Origin: an uncultured Fibrobacter sp.
GTDB taxonomy: Bacteria; Fibrobacterota; Fibrobacteria; Fibrobacterales; Fibrobacteraceae
Length of the DNA: 64,000 nt
Reading direction: 5' to 3'
Assembly: GCF_900316465.1 (NCBI RefSeq)
Contig: NZ_ONDD01000001.1
Location: forward strand, 1-64,000
Both the position numbers and the translations under genes were made by a program. Below the pieces are notes generated by a model. The model did no database searches. It worked only from the letters and a program-made list of their open reading frames with translations, and was not told where the DNA came from. Positions 38,991-47,237 of the stretch are shown here, piece after piece (within the stretch, counting starts at the first letter, position 1; each line of letters opens with the position of its first letter).

Positions 38991-41384
38991 TTATCGGAAA
39001 ATGCTTATCGATTTCGCCTCGCGGTAGCTGCCGGTCGTCACCTTCACGATATAGGTCGCCATAGGCAAGCCATTCATATCAAACGCAAACGTATGCGCAC
39101 CGGCATTCTGCACGCCAACCATTTCTTGGGCTATTAGAGCGCCAAAGCCCGTAAACAGGCTGATTTTTACATTGTCACGCAGCGGAAGCGTGTAACGCAC
39201 CTCGATCTGGCCGCGACGAAGCGCAAGGTCAACATGAGTCGAAAGTCCCTCGAGTCCATACATCAACGCCGCTGTCGCCTCGCCACTCCCCTTTTCGTTG
39301 GTGATAGTCACATTTACCTTGAACAGCACCGACTTTCCGTTGTACGAAAGCCCCTGCGTAAAGCTGTATTTTTCGCCGTCCTTCACGCGGTTCGGATAAT
39401 GTCCAACGGCAAGCGTCCCCTTCGACAAGTCGGCTTCGCTGAACACGTAGGCGGACTCACCCCATTCCACCACCTTGCCGTCTTTACCGAACCAGTGTCC
39501 CGGAGCGGTGGCGGTGCTGTTGGTCACCATGTTGCCGTCGCTTTCCTGGGCAAAGAAGGTCGCCTGGGAAAGAGTCGCCGCAGTAAGCCCAAGCTTTTGC
39601 GCGATTTCATTTACATCAAATTTTGCCGCGACCGTCGCATAATTGTCGTCAATCGGAAGCGTCACCGAGATGGAATATGTCGTGGCTCCGTCCAAGACAA
39701 TCTTTTCGGAGCTGCTGGAAGCCACCACGCTGCTAGAACTTGCGGGAGCGACAGAGCTGCTCGATGCCACAGAACTACTGGACACAACCGGGGTTTCGCC
39801 GATTTCGGGCCACTTGTAATCCAGTTTAAAGTCGTTGTAATACTTGACGTTTGCAGCCCCTGCGCCACTCACGCCCGTTTCCAGTTTCAACTTATAATCG
39901 TAATGCAGCTTGCGAATTCCCGTATTGCCGGTGTACTGGTAATCGGTATTCACGATGACCGCGAAAACCATCTGCGCACCGTTTGTCGAAGAAGGCGTCT
40001 TGTCCAGGCGAAGCGTTGCAGAGCCCTCGCCCGTAATGGGTTCGCTGTACACAGGTGTACCGTCAGTTGCGCGGTAGCACAGCAAGAAATTCATGTTACT
40101 GTTATTGGAATTCGCGCCGTTCGGGTAGAAACTCACCGTCACTTCTTTAGCGCCGCTTTGTACCTTCAGCGGCACCACGTTCGAGCCAGACCAACCCGGA
40201 GTTGTTTCCTGATTCGGAACAAGGTAGCCGTTGCTTTCCGTCACCGTCTGGTAGGGCGTCATGGTCCAGGTGTAGCTTTTCCTGTTATTGTCCCACATGT
40301 CCTGTTCCCAGTAGGTGTCGCTTCCAAAATGCTGGTTCAGCAAATTCTTGATTTCGCCGGACCATTTTTTCATGTCAAGCATCGCAAGCCTTGCGCGGAA
40401 TTCGGTAATGAGCCTGCGCACGCCCGCATCGCCAAGGCCCTTGTCGAGGCCGTAGGTTTCGAGCAGGTATTTGGTCTTGCCGTAAGCGTTTCCGTAAATC
40501 CAGCGCACAGCACCCGTTCCAATCCATGTGCCGATAAAAGTCGGGAAGATGTTGCTGTACTGCGAGCCGCCCAGCAGGTAGCGCTGATTCTTGCCGGTCA
40601 CGCCTCCGTCATCGGCACCGCCGCCGGGGCCACCGAAGGTGCCGTCAATGAGCCAGCCCGAATAGCATTCGATCGGCATGAACGGCGCAATGACCGTCGC
40701 CGCATTCAAAAATCCCATACCGCTGTATACACCATCACGGTGACTGAACATATCCTGCTGAATCCATGTGTTACCCGCTTCCTGGAACCAGTGTGCATCC
40801 TTTGCGCCAGGGTAGCCGTTCGTCATCGAGTGGATTCCCTCGTGAATCATCGCATCCATCTGCGCCACGCGATCGCGGTAGGGGCAACTCGTGTTAAAAC
40901 TGTAGAGCGGATAGAACGAAGCCGCCACCGCCGTGTAGCCCGCCACCCATGTCTGCCAACCACCCGTGGTATCGTCCTTCGCACCACCGGCACACGTACC
41001 CGAGCCATAGTAATAAACGGCACTGTACTGGCCTTCTTGCGCCTGGGCATCCGGCGCCCATCCCATCTCATTGTACAGGTACTCGAAATCGGTATCGTAC
41101 TTCTTGAGGATCGAATCAATCGTCACGTCGGTAATGCGGCTGTCGCGATCCTTGCCCCAGTAAAACGCCCACCATTTACCGGCCTTCTTTCCGGTAACGC
41201 CCGAACAATTGTTATTGAACTTGGTCGGCGGCTGAATGTCGCCCAGATTAGACTTCGTGTCGTAATCCAGGTCGCTGCGGTAACCGGGCCATGTGTAAGC
41301 ATCACCCGACGCCGCGTATGTGTGAACACCTAGGGCAGCCGACAAAACGGCGCCCGGAATCAATCCCAAACAACTTTTTCGCAT
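38991..41384 (-). CDS. Secreted putative zinc metallopeptidase with DUF4859-like domain
   Basis: A 797-residue exported protein. The N-terminal ~400 residues carry H181-E-G-I-H185 (DAMIHEGIHSMTNGY) and a later HWFQEAGNTW whose Glu could be the third zinc ligand, so a gluzincin-type peptidase is likely. A beta-sandwich (about 400-550) and a poly-Ser linker (about 555-585) follow. Next comes a domain starting YSISVTLPIDDNYATVAAKF that resembles DUF4859, and finally a type-IX-like tail (VKISLFTGFGALIAQE). The substrate is unknown; glycoprotein or cell-wall protein is a guess from context. The start is the ATG after GGAGTG. Upstream are a regulatory motif (41461-41477) and a hairpin with T-run (41414-41441). 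Confidence 0.65.
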   Translation of the reverse strand: MRKSCLGLIPGAVLSAALGVHTYAASGDAYTWPGYRSDLDYDTKSNLGDIQPPTKFNNNCSGVTGKKAGKWWAFYWGKDRDSRITDVTIDSILKKYDTDFEYLYNEMGWAPDAQAQEGQYSAVYYYGSGTCAGGAKDDTTGGWQTWVAGYTAVAASFYPLYSFNTSCPYRDRVAQMDAMIHEGIHSMTNGYPGAKDAHWFQEAGNTWIQQDMFSHRDGVYSGMGFLNAATVIAPFMPIECYSGWLIDGTFGGPGGGADDGGVTGKNQRYLLGGSQYSNIFPTFIGTWIGTGAVRWIYGNAYGKTKYLLETYGLDKGLGDAGVRRLITEFRARLAMLDMKKWSGEIKNLLNQHFGSDTYWEQDMWDNNRKSYTWTMTPYQTVTESNGYLVPNQETTPGWSGSNVVPLKVQSGAKEVTVSFYPNGANSNNSNMNFLLCYRATDGTPVYSEPITGEGSATLRLDKTPSSTNGAQMVFAVIVNTDYQYTGNTGIRKLHYDYKLKLETGVSGAGAANVKYYNDFKLDYKWPEIGETPVVSSSSVASSSSVAPASSSSVVASSSSEKIVLDGATTYSISVTLPIDDNYATVAAKFDVNEIAQKLGLTAATLSQATFFAQESDGNMVTNSTATAPGHWFGKDGKVVEWGESAYVFSEADLSKGTLAVGHYPNRVKDGEKYSFTQGLSYNGKSVLFKVNVTITNEKGSGEATAALMYGLEGLSTHVDLALRRGQIEVRYTLPLRDNVKISLFTGFGALIAQEMVGVQNAGAHTFAFDMNGLPMATYIVKVTTGSYREAKSISIFR

Positions 41385-41413
41385 AACACACTCCAACTTT
41401 TATGCTGACATAA

Positions 41414-41441
41414 AAAATACTCCCTAGCAAGCTAAGGAGTG
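41414..41441 (-). terminator. Terminator-like hairpin upstream of the metallopeptidase gene
   Basis: On the minus strand ACTCCTTAGC and GCTAGGGAGT form a ~10-bp stem with a tiny loop, followed by ATTTTTTATG. It may end the PL9-PL1 operon or act as an attenuator, since the motif at 41461 lies upstream. Confidence 0.6.
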
Positions 41442-41460
41442 TCGAAAACTTTGTTTACGT

Positions 41461-41477
41461 GTTGTCTACAGACAACG
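41461..41477 (-). promoter_or_regulatory. Operator-like site, CGTTGTC-TGTA-GACAAC (perfect half-sites)
   Basis: The most symmetric copy of the minus-strand motif, 76 nt upstream of the metallopeptidase start. TAAACAAA follows 3 nt later. Confidence 0.65.
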
Positions 41478-41491
41478 ATTGCTCCACTACC

Positions 41492-43003
41492 TTAAAGACG
41501 AGAGCATTTTCTTCGGGACTGGAATATTAATGTTTGGTGAAGCCCTCGCACAATGTAGTGGCCTTGCGGGAGGCTAGACTTCAATTGTTCCCATTCGCTG
41601 TAAAAGCCCTGCTTGATCAGTTTTCCTGTCAAGGAGAAAATTTGCACCTTGGTCATAGGCGAAATGGTGAACTCGACATCGGTTGCAATCAACCGCGTTG
41701 TGTTTTCGGAGCTACTTGAAGAACTCGTAACGCTACTAGAACTTACTTCGGCGACAGAACTTGAGCTAACAATCACCGGGTCGATTTTCGTTCCTTTTTC
41801 ATATTCGCTGATATCAATTTTACCAATGCCAGAATAATTTGTCACCAAGCCCTTCACATCGCCTACGGGATCTGCACTATAGCTGTAGACGCTCTTGGGA
41901 TTGAAAGTTCCCTTAGGGATTTCCGTATCGTAAGTGACCCATGCGGTATCCTTGGAAGTAAGCGAAGTACCGGGATTTACGGAAATCTTCATTTTTTTGC
42001 TGTTACAGCCACTACTCTGGAAGTTGGCGCAGCCTTCGTAATAGTTTCCAACAATGGTAGCCACGCCATCATCGCCAGCGAAAATCGCCTTGCTGAGGCC
42101 CGCATAGTGATTATTTTCAAAGTAGTCGTCAGAACCATAGCGAACATTCGGGCCGTTGCCTGTTCCCTGACCGAGAACATAGTTGTTATAAAGGTGAATT
42201 TTAGTATGGCGCATCATGGGAGTACGCGCATCCAGGTCCTTATAAAAGTTATGGTGGATAGTTATTTCATGACGAAGACTATCTCCGTTGCTATTGCCAA
42301 TGAGGCTTCCCTTATGATGGTTGTGGAAATAATTCCAGCTAAAAGTCGCATTGTAAATGTTGTTCTTGGCATCCAGCAGACCATCGTAGCGGTCCTTGTT
42401 GCCGGTGTAGGCATTATAGAATTCGCAGTGATCGATCCAAATGTTATGGCTTCCCTGCTTATTCTTGTCAGCCCAGTTAGTGGCAGCAGAGTCCGCAGAA
42501 ATCGCGATGCAGTCCGGGTCATTGAGGACAACTTCTGCCCCATTGCGGAAAGCGATCACCTTGTTTTCGTCGGTCTTGCTAATGGGAACATCGCTCATGG
42601 TGAACTTGATGTTACGAATGATGATGTTATGTTTATTCTGAATCATCAGGCCCACTCGATTAAGGAACGCCGATTCGCCTTTACCGATGATCGTCTTGTT
42701 ATTGCCGACCAAGACCAATTCGCCATAAGTCGTTGCCGTACCCGAAGAGGCCACATGGCCATTTTCATCGATAAACGTCTTGATACCGGTATTGATTTCC
42801 CCCTTCACGATAATGACGTAAGGAGTTTCCAAATCTTCGGCGTACTGCTTAAATTCTGCAAAGTTGGAGACTTCCACAACCTTGCCCCCGTTACCGCCGG
42901 TAGTGCCCCCTTCCAAAGTGGCATACCCCACCATATCGAAGTTAGGGGTAGCCGCAAAGAGCCCCACATTCATCAAGAGAATTGCCAAATATTTTGCTTT
43001 CAT
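41492..43003 (-). CDS. Secreted pectate lyase, PL1 family
   Basis: A 503-residue exported protein, signal peptide about 1-18, with a compact PL1 domain. Landmarks are GGNGGKVVEVSNFAEFKQYA, KTIIGKGESAFLNRVGLMIQ, NIWIDHCEFYN, RYDGLLDAKN, and WNYFHNHHKGSLIGNSNG followed by LDARTPMMRH, the catalytic Arg region. A Ser-rich linker (SSSSSSEN) and a tail (VQIFSLTGKLIKQGF) close it. GAGGTGG lies before the ATG. Only 15 bp separate it from the upstream PL9 gene, so the two form an operon for homogalacturonan cleavage. Confidence 0.88.
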   Translation of the reverse strand: MKAKYLAILLMNVGLFAATPNFDMVGYATLEGGTTGGNGGKVVEVSNFAEFKQYAEDLETPYVIIVKGEINTGIKTFIDENGHVASSGTATTYGELVLVGNNKTIIGKGESAFLNRVGLMIQNKHNIIIRNIKFTMSDVPISKTDENKVIAFRNGAEVVLNDPDCIAISADSAATNWADKNKQGSHNIWIDHCEFYNAYTGNKDRYDGLLDAKNNIYNATFSWNYFHNHHKGSLIGNSNGDSLRHEITIHHNFYKDLDARTPMMRHTKIHLYNNYVLGQGTGNGPNVRYGSDDYFENNHYAGLSKAIFAGDDGVATIVGNYYEGCANFQSSGCNSKKMKISVNPGTSLTSKDTAWVTYDTEIPKGTFNPKSVYSYSADPVGDVKGLVTNYSGIGKIDISEYEKGTKIDPVIVSSSSVAEVSSSSVTSSSSSSENTTRLIATDVEFTISPMTKVQIFSLTGKLIKQGFYSEWEQLKSSLPQGHYIVRGLHQTLIFQSRRKCSRL

Positions 43004-43018
43004 TTTTCCACCTCTTTA

Positions 43019-44404
43019 TTAAAACCAACTGACGCTCCAACGGAAAGGTTCCGCGGATTTTACCGAACGCCCCAATGCATTGAACCTCGGGGCATCTTTA
43101 CGTCTGTCAGCAGGGGCCACCCTGCGGCGAATAACAGTCGTTGTAGCACTGCTAGAAGACACTTCCGAAGAACTGGATTCTGCTGCAATTTCGCCATATT
43201 CGTAAGGTCCAAGATCCGGTGCCGAGCCAACATAATCAAAGCCAATTTCCGTCCCCTTGTCAATCAAGACGCTCCCTTTTTTCAGGCGGAACAACTTTGT
43301 GTACGGGAGCAGTCCATCCGCATTTCGGGCAATCGTCGCAAGGCTCGTGTCCAACGACTCAAAGTCATCGTCACTCACAGTCACCGAAATGTTCCAGGAA
43401 TTCGTTTTCTGTTCGCTAGACGAACCAAAAGAGTCGGCATTTTTGCCCTTATAAGAGATATTGTTCCGCAGGTGATGCTTTTGCCCCGCATTCAGCGCCC
43501 CACCCATTCCATAATTGGCGGCACCACTGCTTCCGTTGCGGTAAGCAAGGCTCTGTTCCACCGTAATGCCACCCGTATTGTTGTTCTGGTCAAAGCCCTT
43601 TACCGGATTGTCAAACGCAATACAACGCGTGCAACGGTGATTCGCTTGGGCTTTATTGCCGCCCATCTTAAAGCCATTGCCGTTTCCATCAAAGAGCTCG
43701 GCCGCATAGCCAAAAACATTGACCCCATTCCGGAACGCCCAGGAATCATAGACAATGACACTGTCGGGTGAATCAAAAAAGTCAAAACCGTCGTCGGAAT
43801 TTTCCCAAGCACGGCAGTTGATGAACACATTTCCTGCTCCCTGAGTCTGCTTGCTCGCAAAGCCGTCAGCCATGCCGCCCTTTTTCTTGGGGTCATAATT
43901 ACGGTACGCATCTACGTTGACCACCAGCGTATGATTCCCGCCCTTGTTAATTTCCAAACCGGAATTGCGGTTTTCGAAAAACGACATGTTGTAGAACTTG
44001 TTGTACGACCCTGTCACATAGGCTCCCTGGTATCCCGCACGGGTAATGGCGAGACCGTGAAGTTCGTAATAACTGCCGGTCATGCTCAGCCCCACGCCCT
44101 TGTCGACATAGGTGAGTTCCGGGAACTGGAAGTCTATCACGGCGGTCGCATGGCCCGCCGCATAGAACACAATGGGCTTGTCCGCCATTCCTGACTTAGA
44201 AAGTGTAATCGTATTCGCCTGACCCTCTGTATAGGGCACCTGGTATGTTCCCGCTTCAAAAAAGACGGTATCTCCGGCGGAGGCCTTAGTCATGGCCGAA
44301 ACAAAATCGTCGCCAGGCTTTACATGGGTATTCCCGGCAAGCGCCAAAACGGCAAAAGTTGCCGTCAAAATTTCCACCAAGCGGATATTCTTCAAATAAT
44401 TCAT
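43019..44404 (-). CDS. Secreted pectate lyase, PL9 family
   Basis: A 461-residue exported protein with the right-handed beta-helix of PL9. Landmarks are ASAGDTVFFEAGTYQVPYTE, YYELHGLAITRAGYQGAYV, NRNSGLEINKGGNHTLVVN, ADGFASKQTQGAGNVFINCR with the calcium/Lys site, and ENSDDGFDFFDSPDSVIVYD. A SSSSEVSSSS linker and a Lys/Arg-rich tail follow. The signal peptide spans about 1-24. The start is the ATG after AAAGGATG; upstream codons have no signal peptide. It is the first gene of the PL9-PL1 pair. Its promoter region carries the 14-bp repeat TGAGAACATTTTTG twice (44451-44464 and 44528-44541). Confidence 0.87.
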   Translation of the reverse strand: MNYLKNIRLVEILTATFAVLALAGNTHVKPGDDFVSAMTKASAGDTVFFEAGTYQVPYTEGQANTITLSKSGMADKPIVFYAAGHATAVIDFQFPELTYVDKGVGLSMTGSYYELHGLAITRAGYQGAYVTGSYNKFYNMSFFENRNSGLEINKGGNHTLVVNVDAYRNYDPKKKGGMADGFASKQTQGAGNVFINCRAWENSDDGFDFFDSPDSVIVYDSWAFRNGVNVFGYAAELFDGNGNGFKMGGNKAQANHRCTRCIAFDNPVKGFDQNNNTGGITVEQSLAYRNGSSGAANYGMGGALNAGQKHHLRNNISYKGKNADSFGSSSEQKTNSWNISVTVSDDDFESLDTSLATIARNADGLLPYTKLFRLKKGSVLIDKGTEIGFDYVGSAPDLGPYEYGEIAAESSSSEVSSSSATTTVIRRRVAPADRRKDAPRFNALGRSVKSAEPFRWSVSWF

Positions 44405-44450
44405 CCCAAGTACATCCTTTGATATTCCGACAAACATTCATTTTCGTTCT

Positions 44451-44464
44451 CAAAAATGTTCTCA
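44451..44464 (-). repeat. 14-bp repeat TGAGAACATTTTTG, proximal copy
   Basis: On the minus strand this copy is followed directly by GAGAACG, a second partial copy. It lies about 50 bp upstream of the PL9 start and overlaps a TATTTTGA stretch that could be the -10. Confidence 0.5.
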
Positions 44465-44527
44465 AAATATCAAAACAGAATATAAGTTATTCTTTTCATA
44501 AAGTCAATAGATACAGCGATTTTTTTG

Positions 44528-44541
44528 CAAAAATGTTCTCA
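44528..44541 (-). repeat. 14-bp repeat TGAGAACATTTTTG, distal copy
   Basis: Exact second copy of the repeat, 77 bp upstream of the first in the PL9 promoter region. The core TGAGAACA also occurs before TIGR02147 copy 4. Confidence 0.5.
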
Positions 44542-44575
44542 TTTTTACAAAAAAATAATTATTTATGGATTACGC

Positions 44576-46204
44576 CTAGCGGGCCGAAAGGGCTGGCCAG
44601 TAATTTTCGGGACGCTGGTTCAGGTAGGTAAGGCGTGTCCAGTCGTCATCGCGGTAACAGCTCCCAAGCATGAGTTCGTCAATCATGCCGGTAAAGCCGC
44701 CCACTTTGAAGTCGGCCAGTTCACGGACGCCCGTCCAAGCGATTTGTTCCGGCTCCGTTTCAATCTTGCGGTCGTTCACGTAGAAATTGGACTGCGAAGT
44801 CGTGTGGCGGCTGAAGGCAACATAGACCCACTCGCCCGCCTTAATATCAGACGTTCCAGACACCCAGGCGTATTTTATTGAATCGGAACTCGTATCGGGA
44901 ACCCAGAGGTCAACCACAAAGCCCTTCTCCGGATCATAGCGCAACGCATATTCCTTGGACTTTTCAAAGATGGTCTGTTTTTCTTCGAGATTGTCAAGTT
45001 TTACCCACACCGAGAAACAGAAATATTCGCTACCGTCGTAATTCAAGTTCACCTTGCGCGAGGAATCAGTCGCACTCGAATTCTCGACGACAATAACATC
45101 GCCTTCATCAAGTTCCACTCCCCTACCAACAACACCGTCGGCAGCCACGGCCCCTGTCGGCAGACCTTCGAAGTATCCCTTTTCCGCTCCATCGTCCACG
45201 GGTGCAAGGCCGCTATCAAAATGCCACACCAAAGAATAGCTGCGGTTCGTGGGGAACACATCCTTTGCGTACGCGGGGTTCATGGTGTTGTCAAAATGGA
45301 GTTCCAGGGAATCTGAAACATTCAGCGAATCGACACGCACCCAGAACACAGCCTCTTTGGTCCGAGCATCAAAGTAGGTTCGCGCAATAGGGAGTTTCTT
45401 GCTGCGGTTTCCGTCCTGCGAAATGCGCACGGCCTCCCAGCGGCCGTTCACCACCTCCGCAGAATCGAAAGCAATTTCTTTTTCCGTCAAGCGAATGGCC
45501 AGCGGGAAATCGCTCACGACGGTGCCGAGCGAATCGATTTCATCGGGGAGTGCGAGCGGAGCCTTGAAGGAGTATGTCACCGAATCGCCCCAGACTGTAG
45601 TCTCTTCAGGCTTTACGGAAACATCCTTAAATCCAAACGGGCTCATGCCATCCATGTAAACAATAAGTTCAAACGTGTCTGCCGGGAGGCTATCGACCAC
45701 GATTTTCCCGTTCTGTACAGAAACCCTTCTGCGAATTGTCGTCCCGATAACGATGGCTTCGCCACCCTGGTTTTCGCGGAACGCGCCCGATACGAGAAGC
45801 TTGACCGTTCCGGAATTACGCAAGGTGTCATTTACAGCAAGGGGCTCGTCCTCTTCGGCACTCAGGTCCTGCACTAGAAGCATCTGGCCGGATTCCTGGT
45901 GGAAAGCCTCCAAGGAGAAACTGCCCGACGGAATGGTGTCAAATTCATAGTTTCCGTTTTCATCCGTTTCGGTTTCGAACGCGGAAGGCAGGACTTGGTC
46001 AGCCTCGCTTGCAGCAACGATGTTGTAGTCGCCCGGCACACACTGAACTTTCGTACGGGCGGCAGGCTTACCATTATCAAGCACCAAGATACCCGCGAGT
46101 TCCGGGGAACCCGTTTCGGCACTATTGCCCGCCACATGGCTGTCCGAAGAACAACCCACAAAAAGGGCAACGAAACCCGCTAAAAAGTATTTCAAAGTAT
46201 CCAT
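44576..46204 (-). CDS. Partner lipoprotein 3: carboxypeptidase-regulatory-like repeats, DUF2341-like and LamG domains
   Basis: A 542-residue lipoprotein with C18 (LFVGC) and a NSAETGSPELAG linker. A carboxypeptidase-regulatory repeat (about 32-110, with ETDENGNYEFDTIPSGSFSL) and a second beta-sandwich (about 125-190) are followed by a DUF2341-like region (about 215-300). The C-terminal LamG/concanavalin-like domain (about 310-530) contains FCFSVWVKLDNLEEKQTIF and WVYVAFSRHT. A glycan-binding role is inferred. TATATTAG ends 5 nt before the ATG; the two GTG codons just upstream were not chosen. It is divergent from TIGR02147 copy 3, and the shared region contains the motif at 46265-46281. Confidence 0.72.
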   Translation of the reverse strand: MDTLKYFLAGFVALFVGCSSDSHVAGNSAETGSPELAGILVLDNGKPAARTKVQCVPGDYNIVAASEADQVLPSAFETETDENGNYEFDTIPSGSFSLEAFHQESGQMLLVQDLSAEEDEPLAVNDTLRNSGTVKLLVSGAFRENQGGEAIVIGTTIRRRVSVQNGKIVVDSLPADTFELIVYMDGMSPFGFKDVSVKPEETTVWGDSVTYSFKAPLALPDEIDSLGTVVSDFPLAIRLTEKEIAFDSAEVVNGRWEAVRISQDGNRSKKLPIARTYFDARTKEAVFWVRVDSLNVSDSLELHFDNTMNPAYAKDVFPTNRSYSLVWHFDSGLAPVDDGAEKGYFEGLPTGAVAADGVVGRGVELDEGDVIVVENSSATDSSRKVNLNYDGSEYFCFSVWVKLDNLEEKQTIFEKSKEYALRYDPEKGFVVDLWVPDTSSDSIKYAWVSGTSDIKAGEWVYVAFSRHTTSQSNFYVNDRKIETEPEQIAWTGVRELADFKVGGFTGMIDELMLGSCYRDDDWTRLTYLNQRPENYWPALSAR

Positions 46205-46209
46205 CACCA

Positions 46210-46217
46210 CTAATATA
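46210..46217 (-). promoter_or_regulatory. TATATTAG -10 element, leaderless-type start
   Basis: On the minus strand TATATTAG is followed by TGGTG and the ATG at 46204 of partner lipoprotein 3. Confidence 0.4.
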
Positions 46218-46264
46218 AATATAGTTTCGCTAAAAAGGAAAACAAATATTCCCTATGATAACGC

Positions 46265-46281
46265 GTTGTTTCTAGACAACG
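46265..46281 (-). promoter_or_regulatory. Operator-like site, CGTTGTC-TAGA-AACAAC
   Basis: Motif copy in the divergent region between partner lipoprotein 3 and TIGR02147 copy 3, 60 nt before the lipoprotein start. TATCATAG follows 4-5 nt later. Confidence 0.55.
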
Positions 46282-46321
46282 GGAATATTGCACTATCACC
46301 CCTCTTCGCAACCATTTTTCT

Positions 46322-46329
46322 TACATTTA
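46322..46329 (+). promoter_or_regulatory. TACATTTA -10 element, leaderless-type start
   Basis: TACATTTA ends 4 nt before the ATG at 46334 of TIGR02147 copy 3. Confidence 0.5.
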
Positions 46330-46333
46330 AGGC

Positions 46334-47194
46334 ATGGGCGAAAAGAAACCGACAAAAAGGATCTTCGAATACCTGGATTACCGGGAATTTTTGAAAGATT
46401 ACTACAACGCAAAGAAAGAGGCGAACCCCGCCTTTTCGCTTCGCGTGTTTTCGGACAAGATCGGTTTCAAGGCCAAGGACTTTATTAGCCGCGTCATGAA
46501 CGGCGGCAAGAACCTTTCGAGCCAAAGCATTCCCAAAGTGGCTTCGGGGCTTCGCCTCGGCAAGCACGAAACCGAATTTTTCGTGGCGCTTGTCAAGTTC
46601 AACCAGGCCGAAACCACCGACGAACGCAACGTCGCCTTCGAACAAATGCAGGCCGTGCTCAAAGTCGTACGATTCGCCGAAAAGCAGCACCTGCTCGGGC
46701 ATGCTCAGTACATGGTATATTCCGACTGGCGTCACCTCACTATTCGCAGCCTTATCGGAATGTTCGGTTTTGACGGCAACTACGAGGCGCTCGCCAAGCA
46801 AGTTCGTCCGAACATCACTGTTGAACAGGCAAAACAGTCCGTAAAGCTACTCGAAGAATGCCAACTCATCAAGAAAGATGAATCGGGCAAGTACGTGCTG
46901 ACCGAAAGCGCCATTACCACCGGTGACCGTACCTCGAAACTGGCACTCCGCGGCTACCACCAGAATTGCCTCAAACTTGCGGCTGATTCTATCGACCGCG
47001 ACGCTCCGGGCACGCGCCATGTTTCGGGCCTTACGCTCGGCATCAGCCAAGAAGGCTACGAGCGCATCGTAGAACGCATCAACGCATTCCGTAAAGAAAT
47101 CGCCCTCCTCGCCGAAGAAGACGAAGGGAGCGATAAAGTTTTCCAACTGGAATTTGCATTGTTCCCCGTCGGCGGAAAAGGCAGCGAGAAATAG
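46334..47194 (+). CDS. TIGR02147 (DUF4423) family regulator, copy 3
   Basis: A 286-residue TIGR02147 protein opening KRIFEYLDYREFLKDYYNAK, the family signature. An HTH-like part follows (FSLRVFSDKIGFKAKDFISR). The centre reads YMVYSDWRHLTIRSLIGMFG and the C-terminal part runs from HVSGLTLGISQEGYERIVER to VFQLEFALFPV. It differs from the other copies in being divergent from its lipoprotein partner rather than upstream of it. The start follows TACATTTA by 4 nt. After the stop there is a 43-bp gap to the convergent M6 peptidase gene, containing a GC-rich hairpin but no T-run. Confidence 0.85.
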   Translation: MGEKKPTKRIFEYLDYREFLKDYYNAKKEANPAFSLRVFSDKIGFKAKDFISRVMNGGKNLSSQSIPKVASGLRLGKHETEFFVALVKFNQAETTDERNVAFEQMQAVLKVVRFAEKQHLLGHAQYMVYSDWRHLTIRSLIGMFGFDGNYEALAKQVRPNITVEQAKQSVKLLEECQLIKKDESGKYVLTESAITTGDRTSKLALRGYHQNCLKLAADSIDRDAPGTRHVSGLTLGISQEGYERIVERINAFRKEIALLAEEDEGSDKVFQLEFALFPVGGKGSEK

Positions 47195-47237
47195 ACCGCC
47201 CGCCGCGCGACACTTGGCGGCGCTCGTAATCAAGCAT

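Noticed and set aside
39234..41333. 699-codon plus-strand frame opposite the metallopeptidase gene
   Set aside because: Same shadow-frame composition; the minus-strand reading has a signal peptide, HEGIH motif and sorting tail.
42107..43771. 554-codon plus-strand frame spanning the PL1 and PL9 genes
   Set aside because: It crosses the boundary of two real minus-strand genes and lacks any domain or ribosome site.
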